From assembly GCF_022788695.1 (NCBI RefSeq), contig NZ_CP085154.1:2976001-3040000 (forward strand): a DNA stretch of 64,000 bases, read 5' to 3'. The stretch's first letter is position 1. The number at the start of each line of letters is the position of its first letter. Shown piece after piece: positions 6,545 to 14,786 of this stretch. This DNA is from Pseudosulfitobacter sp. DSM 107133 (GTDB lineage: Bacteria > Pseudomonadota > Alphaproteobacteria > Rhodobacterales > Rhodobacteraceae). The position numbers and the translations under genes are program-made. Under the pieces are notes generated by a model. That model saw only the letters and a list, made by a program, of their open reading frames with translations. It was not told the DNA's origin and ran no database searches.

Positions 6545-8821
6545 ATGCGTTTTATCGACCGGGACAAACTCAGCCCGCCCGAGATGCTGTTCGACAAGCG
6601 CACGGATGAGGCCCGCGCCGAGGTGCAGGCCTTCATCGACCAGACCTACAGCAAGGGCGGCACGCGGCGTGCGCCCCGGTCCGATTGGCTGGATGATGAT
6701 GTCTTGATGCGCCGAGAGATGGCTGAACGCTTTGGCCATGTCTGCGCCTATTGCGAAAGTCCCGCGCCGTTCGATGGCGAGCGGAAACAGGGCTATGTCA
6801 GCCGCCACCGCCCGCCTATGCTGGCGCAGGACGAAGACGGCAAGACCGATCTGCTGGCGTATTGCTGGTTGATGTATGACTGGGAAAACCTGCTGTGGGT
6901 CTGCCCCACCTGCGCGCGGCTCAAGGGCAACAAGTTCTTCATCGAGGCCAGGCGCGGCCAACCCGGCATGTCCATCAAGGAACTGCGCGCGTTAGAACAA
7001 GAGGTCATGCTCGACTCCTGTTTCCACGACCCGGGGGATCATCTTGTTTTCCTGCCCGATGGGACCGTGGAGTGGACCAGTCCGGCGGGGCATGCGACGT
7101 CCGAGACACTCGACCTCAACCGCCCGGAATTGGTCGCAAGCCGCCGGTCCGCGATCCAGGCTTTGGGTGAGGCGCTGCGGAGCGGCGGTTTGGTGGCCGA
7201 CGGGTATGTTCTGTCGGCAGAAACCCTTTCCGGTCCAGCGGAGCATGCGGGGGCCGTGACCAATGCGTTGATGCGCTTTGCGGCGGCTCAGGGGCTTTCT
7301 GCTGCGACCGTCGACGCACTGGCCGAGACAGTAAACGCAATGGACCCGGAGGACCGGAGGCGCTTTGCCGAAGATTTCCTTTCCCGCACCTATGACGTCG
7401 ATGTTGAAGCAGCGGGCTTTGCCCCCGATGACGGGTTCGAGAGCAGTCTTGCTGTACAAGAGGACGACACCGCCCCGGCCACACGAGCCCCCAGCCGCAT
7501 CCCCAACATCCGCAAGCTGCCCAATGCGACAAAGCCGATCACGCGGGTCGAGATCAGCAACTTCAAGGCGTTGAAGGAAATCGCCTTTGATCTGCCCGAC
7601 CGCGTCGCCGACGCCGATCAATCGCCCTGCATGCTGCTGCTGGGCGAGAACGCCACAGGCAAGTCCTCGGTCCTCGAAGCGATGGCTCTGGCTGTGATCG
7701 GCACCGAGGAAGCCGCCGCGCTGGACGAGGCCATCGACGACGAACCGCTCTCACCCGCCGATCTGATTCACCGCCCCGATCCCTATCGGTGGGCCGAGAC
7801 CACGCCGGGCATGGCCGTTCGGCTTGGGTTTCTCGACAGCATCATCCCGGCGGGCGTCAACGCGCGCACGGGCGATGCGCGGTTTTCCGGTGATGCGCAG
7901 TGTTGCAAGGTGGTGCTGGGCTACGGCCCGCGCCGGTTCTTTACCAAGCGCAAGACGCGGCGGCTGCGGGCGCCTGCGCACCGGGTGCGGTCGCTCTTCG
8001 ATCCGATGGACATGATCGCCAACCCGATCCTGTGGCTGACGACGCTGGAGGGAAAGAAGTGGGAGGCCACCGCGCGCGCCCTGCGCGAAGTGTTGATGTT
8101 GTCGGATGACGACGATTTCGAACGCGACGACGACCCGGACACGCCGGGGGCGATCTACGTGCGCCAGAACGGGCGGCTGGTGGCGATGAAGGATCTGTCG
8201 GTCGGGTATAAATCCGTGATCGCGATGGTCTGCGACATCATCCGCGAGATGCTTTGTCACTACGACAACCTGGAATTCGCCAGCGCCGTGGTCTTCATCG
8301 ACGAGATCGAAACCCACCTGCATCCGCGCTGGAAGATGCAGATCATGACGCTGCTGCGCCGCGCCTTTCCCAGGATCCAGTTCATCGCCACGACGCATGA
8401 CCCGCTGTGCCTGCGCGGCATGTATGACGGCGAGGTCTTCGTGCTGCAACGGTCTGCCGAGGATCAGGTCGAGCGGGTCGAAGACCTGCCTTCGATCCGG
8501 GGGATGCGGGCGGAACAGATCCTGACGTCGGAATTCTTCGGCCTCGGGTCGACTGACCCGGAGACGGACGCGCGGCTGGAACGCTATAATCGGCTGGCGG
8601 TGCGGATCGAGGACCTGTCCGAGGCCGAGCGCGCCGAACTGGACGTGCTGCGCGGCAAACTGGACGACGGGATGGTTCTGGGATCGACTCTGCGGGAACA
8701 GGCCTATGCCGAGGCCTTGAAGAAGCAGGTCGGGCAGGAAGTTGCGCCGACGAAGGTGGCGTCGCCGCGCCGCGCCGACCTGCGGCAGACGTTTTCGGCG
8801 TTGTTTGAGAAACGCTCATGA
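6545..8821 (+). CDS. fused degenerate-HNH / AAA (ABC-type) ATPase, PtuA-like
   Basis: This is a 758-residue two-part protein. Residues about 1-250 resemble the TIGR02646/PtuB HNH fold: zinc pairs 'CAYCE' (about 68) and 'CPTC' after 'YDWENLLWV', plus the late 'LDLNRPELVASRR' motif. The catalytic stretch is 'SRHRPP' where active relatives have E-H-x-R-P, so the nuclease is probably inactive. From about 335 an ABC/SMC-type ATPase follows: Walker A 'GENATGKSS' (about 366), a signature-like 'LSVGYKS', Walker B 'VVFIDEIETHLHP' (about 582) and H-loop 'TTHDPL' (about 616). This is the AAA_21-type ATPase of PtuA/RecF-like proteins. The next gene overlaps by 4 bp and encodes an intact HNH partner, so a Septu-like complex is the best model, with an unusual extra domain and an upstream hydrolase. 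Confidence 0.85.
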   Translation: MRFIDRDKLSPPEMLFDKRTDEARAEVQAFIDQTYSKGGTRRAPRSDWLDDDVLMRREMAERFGHVCAYCESPAPFDGERKQGYVSRHRPPMLAQDEDGKTDLLAYCWLMYDWENLLWVCPTCARLKGNKFFIEARRGQPGMSIKELRALEQEVMLDSCFHDPGDHLVFLPDGTVEWTSPAGHATSETLDLNRPELVASRRSAIQALGEALRSGGLVADGYVLSAETLSGPAEHAGAVTNALMRFAAAQGLSAATVDALAETVNAMDPEDRRRFAEDFLSRTYDVDVEAAGFAPDDGFESSLAVQEDDTAPATRAPSRIPNIRKLPNATKPITRVEISNFKALKEIAFDLPDRVADADQSPCMLLLGENATGKSSVLEAMALAVIGTEEAAALDEAIDDEPLSPADLIHRPDPYRWAETTPGMAVRLGFLDSIIPAGVNARTGDARFSGDAQCCKVVLGYGPRRFFTKRKTRRLRAPAHRVRSLFDPMDMIANPILWLTTLEGKKWEATARALREVLMLSDDDDFERDDDPDTPGAIYVRQNGRLVAMKDLSVGYKSVIAMVCDIIREMLCHYDNLEFASAVVFIDEIETHLHPRWKMQIMTLLRRAFPRIQFIATTHDPLCLRGMYDGEVFVLQRSAEDQVERVEDLPSIRGMRAEQILTSEFFGLGSTDPETDARLERYNRLAVRIEDLSEAERAELDVLRGKLDDGMVLGSTLREQAYAEALKKQVGQEVAPTKVASPRRADLRQTFSALFEKRS

Positions 8822-9726
8822 TCAAGGCTGTGCGTACCCCCTGTCCGCCCGCGCTGGATCTGACGGTTCCAGGGTCGGCGGGGTCGAGGGAACTGGCGAA
8901 GGTCAAGGCCAAGCTGGCGGCGGGAGAGGTGTTGAAAAGCGATGATTTCAGCGCCTACGGAAACCGTGCCGTGCGCGAGGCGTTGCGCGAGATGTTCCAC
9001 GGCAAATGCGCCTATTGTGAGAGCAAGATCGCCGGGTCTCAGGACACGGACGTGGAACATTACCGGCCCAAGAAGGGCGTGACCGAGGCAGACGAGGCGG
9101 GCGTGGCGCATCCGGGCTATTGGTGGTTGGCGATGCGGTGGGAAAACCTCGTGCTGTCGTGCCAGCATTGCAACCAGTCGCGCAGCTATCACGTGATCAT
9201 CCCGGATGGATTGGAGACTGAGGATGACCTGCGCGCGTTCCTGGAACGGCAGCCCAAGACGCGGGCGGGCAAATTGAATGCCTTTCCGGTGGAAGGGAAT
9301 GCCTGGGTGACGGACGAGGGCGGTGATTTGGCGACGGAGAATCCGTTGATCCTGAACCCGGTGGACATGGATCCGGACGATCATCTCGAATGGGTGCTGT
9401 TTCAGGGCGCTTCGACCGTGCGGGCGAAGGGCGGCAGTGCGGTGGGCGAGGCGACGCGCAAGATCCTCGGGCTGAACCGGCGCTGGTTGGAAGAGGACAG
9501 GCGGATCAGGCTGCTGGAGATGCGGCGGCTGCGGAACCGATTGATTGCCAAGCTGAACAAGTGGCTGGAAGCGGATAGTTCAGTCCTCGCTGAGGTTTAT
9601 CAAGCAGCCGCTCAGGAAGTCATTGACGATTTGCGTGCGATGACGGACGAGAAACAGCCGTTCGCGGGTATGGCGCGCGCCTTCCTGTCACAGGTTCAGG
9701 ACGAAGTCGCGACAATGCAGAGCTGA
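8818..9726 (+). CDS. PtuB-like HNH endonuclease (TIGR02646 family)
   Basis: This 302-residue HNH nuclease is of the type found with retron and Septu ATPases. The zinc-binding pairs 'CAYCES' (about residue 63) and 'CQHCNQS' (about 114) frame the catalytic 'VEHYRPKKG' (about 78-86) and 'MRWENLVLS'. The family's later elements 'NPLILNP' (about 180) and 'LGLNRRWLEEDRR' are present. All catalytic positions look intact, unlike the N-terminal copy in the preceding ATPase. The start overlaps the ATPase stop by 4 bp (ATGA), indicating translational coupling. In Septu, PtuA ATPase and PtuB nuclease form one complex that degrades invading DNA; by analogy this is the effector nuclease of the operon. Confidence 0.85.
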   Translation: MIKAVRTPCPPALDLTVPGSAGSRELAKVKAKLAAGEVLKSDDFSAYGNRAVREALREMFHGKCAYCESKIAGSQDTDVEHYRPKKGVTEADEAGVAHPGYWWLAMRWENLVLSCQHCNQSRSYHVIIPDGLETEDDLRAFLERQPKTRAGKLNAFPVEGNAWVTDEGGDLATENPLILNPVDMDPDDHLEWVLFQGASTVRAKGGSAVGEATRKILGLNRRWLEEDRRIRLLEMRRLRNRLIAKLNKWLEADSSVLAEVYQAAAQEVIDDLRAMTDEKQPFAGMARAFLSQVQDEVATMQS

Positions 9727-9809
9727 GCATCCCTAGGTCACATACCCATAAAAGGGATTCACAGACTTTAGAAAACGTGATTCACTTTCCGGCAAATGTG
9801 GAGGTGAGA

Positions 9810-10019
9810 ATGGCACGTTTTGATTTGACAGATTTTGAATGGTCGGTGATCCAGCCGTTGCTGCCGACGAAGGTGCGCGGCAAGCCGCGTGTGGATGCCG
9901 TTGGCCGTATTTCCGGTGCTGGCGTCTCAACGGTGTCTGGGTCCAGTTGCATCGAGTGCTCTACCAAGCTGCTTGCAAAAGGGCGGGTCGCCGCCCTGAT
10001 CCCACAGTTGCCATCATGA
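9810..10019 (+). pseudogene. IS5-family transposase N-terminal remnant
   Basis: The first 33 or so residues ('MARFDLTDFEW' ... 'KVRGKPRVD') are the canonical start of an IS5/IS1031-group transposase. After that the frame no longer resembles a transposase, and no DDE residues follow. The strip 9727-10116 between the HNH nuclease and the GST gene is therefore degraded IS DNA. No inverted-repeat pair is evident. Confidence 0.7.
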
Positions 10020-10116
10020 ACAATCAGTCGGTTAAGACGACGGAAAGGGTGTTTGAAATGGTTCTTCGGCGGACAATATATGTGTTGCCGACTAGCAGGA
10101 TACCAAGTCGAGACGA

Positions 10117-10779
10117 TCAGCTTTCGTCCAGACGCCGAGCTGTATCGGCGGCCTCGAAATGCTCCATTTGGTCGGTATAAGCCTTCTTGAAAGCGGGCTG
10201 ATCCATGACCCTTTCCACAAAGGCTTCTGTTGCAGGCCGATCTCCGAAGGCACGGAGCTTTGCCACGCGCAGGACGTCCGTCATCATGAGGTCCGCGATG
10301 GTGAAACGACCAGCAGCAAGCCATTCTCGCTCCTTCAGGGTGCGCTCCACATGGGCCAGACGACTTTCCAACCAGTCGGTCAATCCGTTCTCAGTCGCGC
10401 CCGTCACCTCTAGGAACCACCAAGGAACGGATACCATCTCGATGGAGTTAAGGGCGGCAAAAACCCACTGAAGGGTTTCGGCGCGCGCTTGCCGATCACG
10501 CGGCATCAGCGTCTCGCTCTTCTCCGCCAGATGCAAAACACAGGCCCCGCTCTCGAACATATGGAGATCACCGTCCGACATGAGGGGAACCTGTCCGAAT
10601 GGCTGACGGGCAAGATGGTCTGGACCGCCTTCCCCCAATGGCACGGTTCTGACGGAATAGGGAAGGCCCGCCTCCTCGCAGGCCCACCTAAGCCGCATGT
10701 CGCGCACGAAGCCGGCGGGGCCATTGGTCATTGGCACCCAGTCGAGGGTCCAGATCGTTATGGTCTCGTGCATTTCCAC
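10117..10779 (-). CDS. glutathione S-transferase family protein
   Basis: This 220-residue cytosolic protein has a GST layout: an N-terminal thioredoxin-like domain ('ACEEAGLPYSVRTVPLGEG', then the cis-proline region 'FGQVPLMSDGDLHMFESGACVLHLAE', residues about 30-85) and an all-helical C-terminal domain with the conserved 'AAGRFTIADLMMTDVLR' (about 155-172). It would conjugate glutathione to electrophiles or reduce them. It is the last gene of the minus-strand run tetR, phnB-like, GFA-like, DUF6958-like, gst. The 92-bp gap to its neighbour means it may also have its own promoter. Confidence 0.87.
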   Translation of the reverse strand: MEMHETITIWTLDWVPMTNGPAGFVRDMRLRWACEEAGLPYSVRTVPLGEGGPDHLARQPFGQVPLMSDGDLHMFESGACVLHLAEKSETLMPRDRQARAETLQWVFAALNSIEMVSVPWWFLEVTGATENGLTDWLESRLAHVERTLKEREWLAAGRFTIADLMMTDVLRVAKLRAFGDRPATEAFVERVMDQPAFKKAYTDQMEHFEAADTARRLDES

Positions 10780-10871
10780 CTCCCGGACGTAAGTTTGCGC
10801 AGCCGTCGCTCACATGACAATCAAACCTGAGGTCGTAGCAACCGCGTCAAAAGCTTGTTTCTGCGGCGATG

Positions 10872-11183
10872 CTATTTCGGCGTTCGCGTTCTGAACAGTC
10901 GAACCGGCCCCGTGCCACTGCGCTTGATTACGCCCTTGGCTTCCAGATCAAGCTGCACAGCCTTCAACCACCACCCGGCTTTCTCACCACCTGGAAACAG
11001 GTCTTGCGACAGGGTCGGCAATAGGGCGGCCTTTGCCTCGGCGACCGTTAATCCCGGGGCCTCGGTCGGTAGCACCGGCAGGAACGCGTCGCGCATCGCC
11101 GTATATTTGGCTTTGTTCACGCGCTGGGTTCGACCGGGCGAGGTGATGCTCTCGATCTCGATTTTCTCATCCGTGTCAGACAT
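10872..11183 (-). CDS. small conserved protein, DUF6958-like
   Basis: This 103-residue soluble protein has a winged-helix-like composition, with 'MRDAFLPVLP', 'LTVAEAKAALLPTLSQDLFPGGEKAGWWLKAVQLDLEAKG' (two stretches) and a final 'GPVRLFRTR' strand. I recognise it only as the kind of small protein grouped in DUF6958; its biochemical role is unknown. Its start overlaps the end of the GFA-like gene by 8 bp, placing it in the tetR-led operon. It may be an accessory DNA-binding protein, which the sequence cannot decide. Confidence 0.6.
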   Translation of the reverse strand: MSDTDEKIEIESITSPGRTQRVNKAKYTAMRDAFLPVLPTEAPGLTVAEAKAALLPTLSQDLFPGGEKAGWWLKAVQLDLEAKGVIKRSGTGPVRLFRTRTPK

Positions 11184-11712
11184 CTATTTCTCCTGTGACT
11201 GGCGTCTTCGGGTTGCGGAACCCCATGGCGACCCACGCGGCAAAGAGCCTGGCGAAAAAGCCCAGGCTCTGTTTCTTGGCGTTCGGGATGTCGTCGGGCA
11301 GCACGGCCCCCTCAGGCAGATCGGAGGCCATCGTGCGCATCGTGGGCGCAGGCATCGTGCCCTCCGGCCACAATCCGCCATAAAGGCTTAGCCAGTGCCC
11401 GCCCTTGAACTCCAGATAGATCGGCGTGTTGCAGCAGGTGGCGATGGCGCGCTTGGTCGCGTGTTCGGGGGACAGGCGGAAGGTCTTCAGACCATCGGTG
11501 CCGGAAAGAAACCGCACGCGATCCTTGCGACAGATGACGAACGGCGTGGTGCCATGATCCGTCAAGGTCTGCGACGCGCGGTCCAGTCGCTGCATCCGAT
11601 CTGCCGCCTCGCGGCACGATGTGCAGCAGCATTCGACGCTGTCGATGGGATGGCCGCGCAGCTCAAGGCGGGTCCGCCCGCAGGTGCAAGTGATCTCGGT
11701 TGTCTCACCCAT
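11176..11712 (-). CDS. GFA-like zinc protein (DUF6151-type)
   Basis: This 178-residue protein has a cysteine-rich N terminus: 'CTCGRTRLE' (residues about 9-17) followed by 'VECCCTSCREAA' (about 25-36), as in glutathione-dependent formaldehyde-activating (GFA/CENP-V) enzymes. A further 'ATCCNTPIYLE' segment lies near residue 92. It probably binds zinc and acts on a small thiol adduct. The start at 11712 is preferred because the longer frame begins with an arginine run read from the neighbouring coding sequence. It overlaps the VOC gene by 8 bp and the next gene by 8 bp, so it is translationally coupled in the detoxification operon. Confidence 0.7.
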   Translation of the reverse strand: MGETTEITCTCGRTRLELRGHPIDSVECCCTSCREAADRMQRLDRASQTLTDHGTTPFVICRKDRVRFLSGTDGLKTFRLSPEHATKRAIATCCNTPIYLEFKGGHWLSLYGGLWPEGTMPAPTMRTMASDLPEGAVLPDDIPNAKKQSLGFFARLFAAWVAMGFRNPKTPVTGEIDV

Positions 11713-12193
11713 GCGCCGTCTCCTGCGCCGCCGCAGCCTCCAGCGCCGCGATGTCAATCTTGCCCATCTGCATCATGGCCGCGGTCACACGGCCCACAAC
11801 CGCGGGATCGTCACTGGACAAGAGGTCCGGCATACGCTTTGGCACGATCTGCCAAGAGACGCCAAAGCGATCCACCAGCCAACCGCAATGTCCCGCCTCA
11901 CCGCCGTTTGCGGTCAGCTCACTCCAAAGCCGGTCTGTTTCGTCCTGGTCTGCGGTCAGCACGCTGATCGACGCGGCAGGGGTCAATTTGTGGTGCGGTC
12001 CGGCCGTCAGGATCATCATGGGCGCACCAGCCAGAGTGAATTCGACAATCATAGGGTCATCGGGCTGACCGTTCTCGCGGACCGCCTCGATCCGGCTGTT
12101 CGAAACGATTTTCACATAGTCACGGGCAGCCTCATGGCCACCTTTTTCGAACCACAGGCAGGTCCTAACCTTGGCTGCATGTTCCATTTTCAA
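11705..12193 (-). CDS. VOC-superfamily (PhnB/3-demethylubiquinone-like) protein
   Basis: This 162-residue vicinal-oxygen-chelate protein is of the PhnB type. It begins with the first beta-alpha-beta module ('VRTCLWFEKGGHEAARDYVKIV', read in two parts), then 'AGAPMMILTAGPHHKLTPAASISV', and the second module with 'GHCGWLVDRFGVSWQIVPKRMPDLL'. In the family a tryptophan and 'FGVSWQIVP' line the substrate pocket. The specific reaction is unknown. The start overlaps the tetR stop by 4 bp, which implies coupled translation and co-regulation with the repressor. Confidence 0.85.
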   Translation of the reverse strand: MKMEHAAKVRTCLWFEKGGHEAARDYVKIVSNSRIEAVRENGQPDDPMIVEFTLAGAPMMILTAGPHHKLTPAASISVLTADQDETDRLWSELTANGGEAGHCGWLVDRFGVSWQIVPKRMPDLLSSDDPAVVGRVTAAMMQMGKIDIAALEAAAAQETAHG

Positions 12194-12843
12194 GTCTCCC
12201 TTTCTGTCGTGACTGGAGGGTCGGGTTCGAGGTGAAAAAGCTGGCGGACATATCGGATCAGGTGATCGACGCTCTCGCGCGCGAGCTCGGGGCTGCCGCT
12301 CGCCTTGGCCAGGATAAAGCCGCCCTGAAGAACCGCCTGGGTGTGCCGGGCAAGGCTCTCGGCGGTCCAGTCCGCGTCGATCTCGCGCTGCTCTCTGGCC
12401 GCCCTGATATCCGCCTCCAAAGTGGCGGCATGGCCAAAAATGCTCTCGGCACAGGCATTCCGGATCGCAGGGGCAGAATTATGGACCTCCTGCGTCATGG
12501 TGCCGACAAGGCAGGTATATTCGAATGTCTCCCCGTCAATGATGGCGCGGCGGAACTCGAGATAGGCCAAAAGACGGTCCAGCGGATCGTCGGGTCGGTG
12601 ATAGGGCGCTTCTGCGAACAGGGCGCTGGTCGTCTCGGCCCAGTATTCTGCCGCCGCCACGCCAAGCGCCTCCTTCGTCTTGAAATGATGGAAAAACGCG
12701 CCCTTGGTGACCTCGGCCGATTGGCACAGGTCATCTACGGAGGTTGCGGCAAACCCCTTCTGGCGGATCACGTCGCGGGCGGCCTCCAAAAGGCGGGTGC
12801 GGGCATCCCCGCGCTCGGGGGAGGTTTTGGTCGGTCTCGTCAT
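12190..12843 (-). CDS. TetR/AcrR-family repressor of the downstream operon
   Basis: This 217-residue TetR protein has an N-terminal helix-turn-helix 'ARDVIRQKGFAATSVDDLC' to 'AEVTKGAFFHHFKTKEALG' (residues about 22-62) and a C-terminal ligand domain of the AefR/TetR_C type. It heads a five-gene minus-strand run (VOC, GFA-like, DUF6958-like, GST) with overlapping junctions, and a symmetric operator lies just upstream of its own start. A sensible reading is a repressor induced by an electrophilic or halogenated compound that the operon then neutralises; the inducer is unknown. Confidence 0.88.
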   Translation of the reverse strand: MTRPTKTSPERGDARTRLLEAARDVIRQKGFAATSVDDLCQSAEVTKGAFFHHFKTKEALGVAAAEYWAETTSALFAEAPYHRPDDPLDRLLAYLEFRRAIIDGETFEYTCLVGTMTQEVHNSAPAIRNACAESIFGHAATLEADIRAAREQREIDADWTAESLARHTQAVLQGGFILAKASGSPELARESVDHLIRYVRQLFHLEPDPPVTTERET

Positions 12844-12852
12844 TAGTTATTT

Positions 12853-12871
12853 ATACCATACAGTCGGTATG
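12853..12871. promoter_or_regulatory. TetR operator, ATACC-N8-GGTAT
   Basis: A palindrome sits 10 bp upstream of the tetR start codon: ATACC (12853-12857) and GGTAT (12866-12870), with a second register CATAC-N5-GTATG at 12857-12871. Its position and symmetry fit autoregulation by the TetR protein. Confidence 0.65.
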
Positions 12872-13311
12872 TTGTAAAGGTGAGGAACAATCGGCATGCG
12901 CGTGAGCAATATCAATCGATTATGTCTGATTGCGGGATGCAGCCAATGGAGCACGCGAGCCGCATTGAAAAGAAACGATTTTTGAGATGTTGATAGGTAG
13001 TGTCAGATGGAACGCCACAGGTGTTTTGTGTGACGTGTCATGCGACATGATCTAAACGTCTCAAAAGGTCATTTTGGCTGAGAAGATGAAGAAATGGCCG
13101 CGGGGAGAACCCGAGGCCATTTGCATGTCTGGCTGTAGATATGCCTAGCGGTTCAGTTCGGGTTCAGCACGAAGAGGTGGACAGCCGCGCAAGACGCAGC
13201 CTGACGCTAGGCATCGGCACGAAGGGCGGGAAGCATGCGTAATTGGGCTGACCCTGCACTTTGGTCGAGCTCCCGATAGTATCACAGCATAGCTGTGAAC
13301 AAGGGAGACAG
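12872..13311. other. non-coding strip with hairpin, 5' flank of IS110 copy 2
   Basis: No credible gene is seen. At 13092-13122 a strong hairpin forms: arms AAATGGCC and GGCCATTT, with an inner CGGG/CCCG pair around GAGAA. The part from about 13140 to 13311 lies directly upstream of the IS110 transposase and is where that element's bridge RNA would be encoded. The rest has no feature I can name. Confidence 0.4.
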
Positions 13312-14349
13312 ATGATGGAATACTATGCTGGTTTAGATGTGTCGCTTCGGTCGTGTGCTTTGTGCATCGTCGATAGCAAAGGCAAGGTTTGGCTGGAGCG
13401 AGAGCTGCCATGCGAAGTTGCGGACATTGCTGCGTGCCTTGAAGCCTTTGATCACCCCGTTGAGCGCGTCGGTTTTGAAGCCGGTGCCTTGAGCCAGCAT
13501 CTTTACTTTGGCTTACAATCCTTGGGCTTCGATATCGTCTGTATGGAGGCCCGCCAGGTGAATGCTGCCTTGTCAGCGATGCGGAACAAAACAGATAAGA
13601 CCGATGCGAAAGGGATTGCGCAGATCCTACGCACTGGGTGGTTCAGTCCAGTACATATGAAAAGCCGCGAAGCTCATGGCCTTCGGGCGCTGCTTAGCAC
13701 ACGCAAGGCATTGCTGAAGAAGACGATCGACCTTGCAAACGAAGTGCGGGGTTTATTGAAGATCTTCGGGGTACGACTGCCCAGAACGGTAAAGCACGGT
13801 TCCTTCGACGCCCTCGTTCGACCTATGATTGAGATGGATGAAGTTCTCGCGCACGCGGTTCTTCCTTTACTTGATGCCCGTACGGTCCTCTTTCAAAACT
13901 ATCTGGAACTGGATCGACGCGTGAAGCGCGCGGCATCGCAAGACGCGGTGTGCATGCGGATGATGACAGTGCCAGGTGTGGGACCTATTGCAGCTTTGAC
14001 ATTCAAAGCCGCAATTGATGACCCCAATAGATTCAAAAAATCCCGCACTGTCGCAGCGCATTTTGGTCTCACGCCGCGAAGATATCAGTCAGGTGAACAC
14101 GATAACCCCGGCCGAATATCGAAGGCAGGAGACCGAGATGTTCGTGCAACGCTGTATGCTGCAGCCAACGCAATGTTGATGCGAACCATGGCAGGGTCGC
14201 AGATCAAATCATGGGGCATGCGATTGATGCGCACCAAAGGTCGCCGTCGCGCTGTAGTCGCTGTCGCACGCAAACTCGCTGTCTTACTGCATCGAATGTG
14301 GGCCGATGGCACAGAATTCCGTCAGGAACAGGCAGGAGGCACGGCATGA
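13312..14349 (+). CDS. IS110-family transposase, second type
   Basis: This 345-residue IS110 transposase is distinct in sequence from the one at 982. The DEDD domain shows 'YYAGLDVSLRS' (residues 4-14), 'VGFEAGALSQ' and 'KTDKTDAKGIAQILR' (about 96-110). The C-terminal domain shows 'VPGVGPIAALTFKAAI' and 'DRDVRATLYAAANAML'. The paired ATG codons at 13312 and 13315 follow 'aagggagaca', a fair ribosome-binding site, and the longer frame upstream is ignored for that reason. It is full-length and may be active. Its target was the strip between the tetR operon and the DUF262 module, and no host gene is visibly cut. Confidence 0.9.
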   Translation: MMEYYAGLDVSLRSCALCIVDSKGKVWLERELPCEVADIAACLEAFDHPVERVGFEAGALSQHLYFGLQSLGFDIVCMEARQVNAALSAMRNKTDKTDAKGIAQILRTGWFSPVHMKSREAHGLRALLSTRKALLKKTIDLANEVRGLLKIFGVRLPRTVKHGSFDALVRPMIEMDEVLAHAVLPLLDARTVLFQNYLELDRRVKRAASQDAVCMRMMTVPGVGPIAALTFKAAIDDPNRFKKSRTVAAHFGLTPRRYQSGEHDNPGRISKAGDRDVRATLYAAANAMLMRTMAGSQIKSWGMRLMRTKGRRRAVVAVARKLAVLLHRMWADGTEFRQEQAGGTA

Positions 14350-14786
14350 TCTAAAAAACCCCCAACCAACCTGACGGGATCGTCCAATCCGGACGAGGTC
14401 TGTGGATGAAGACGAAAATGTCTGCTGCGCAACTTGAAGCGCGCCGGGAAGCAGGGCTCTCCACTACCAATCCGACACATGCATGCAGCGGTGCCATTCG
14501 AACACCAAAACAGACTGCGAAGAGAAGCGTGACCCGGATAAGCGATCACCGATCACATAGAACAAGGAAAACGAGCTTGACCCAGACACCCAATTAGAGA
14601 AGCTGACATTCGCTGCACATGCAAATCCAATCAAAAGTTCGCTCATTGATGGTAGCTGCCTTAGGTGGTTGATGTGTGTTCAAGGTAGATCAAGATGGCA
14701 TGGGTCATTGAGGTGACGAGCCTTGATAATCGCAGTAGGTCGAAGTTAAACTAGCAACGAAAATTACAGAAGATTGAGGTCGGCCC
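14350..14786. other. non-coding strip between IS110 and DUF262 gene
   Basis: About 440 bp without a convincing gene. The first part is presumably the IS110 3' end; the last 150 bp are AT-richer and would hold the promoter of the DUF262-HEPN pair. No clear inverted repeats or operators were seen. Confidence 0.4.
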
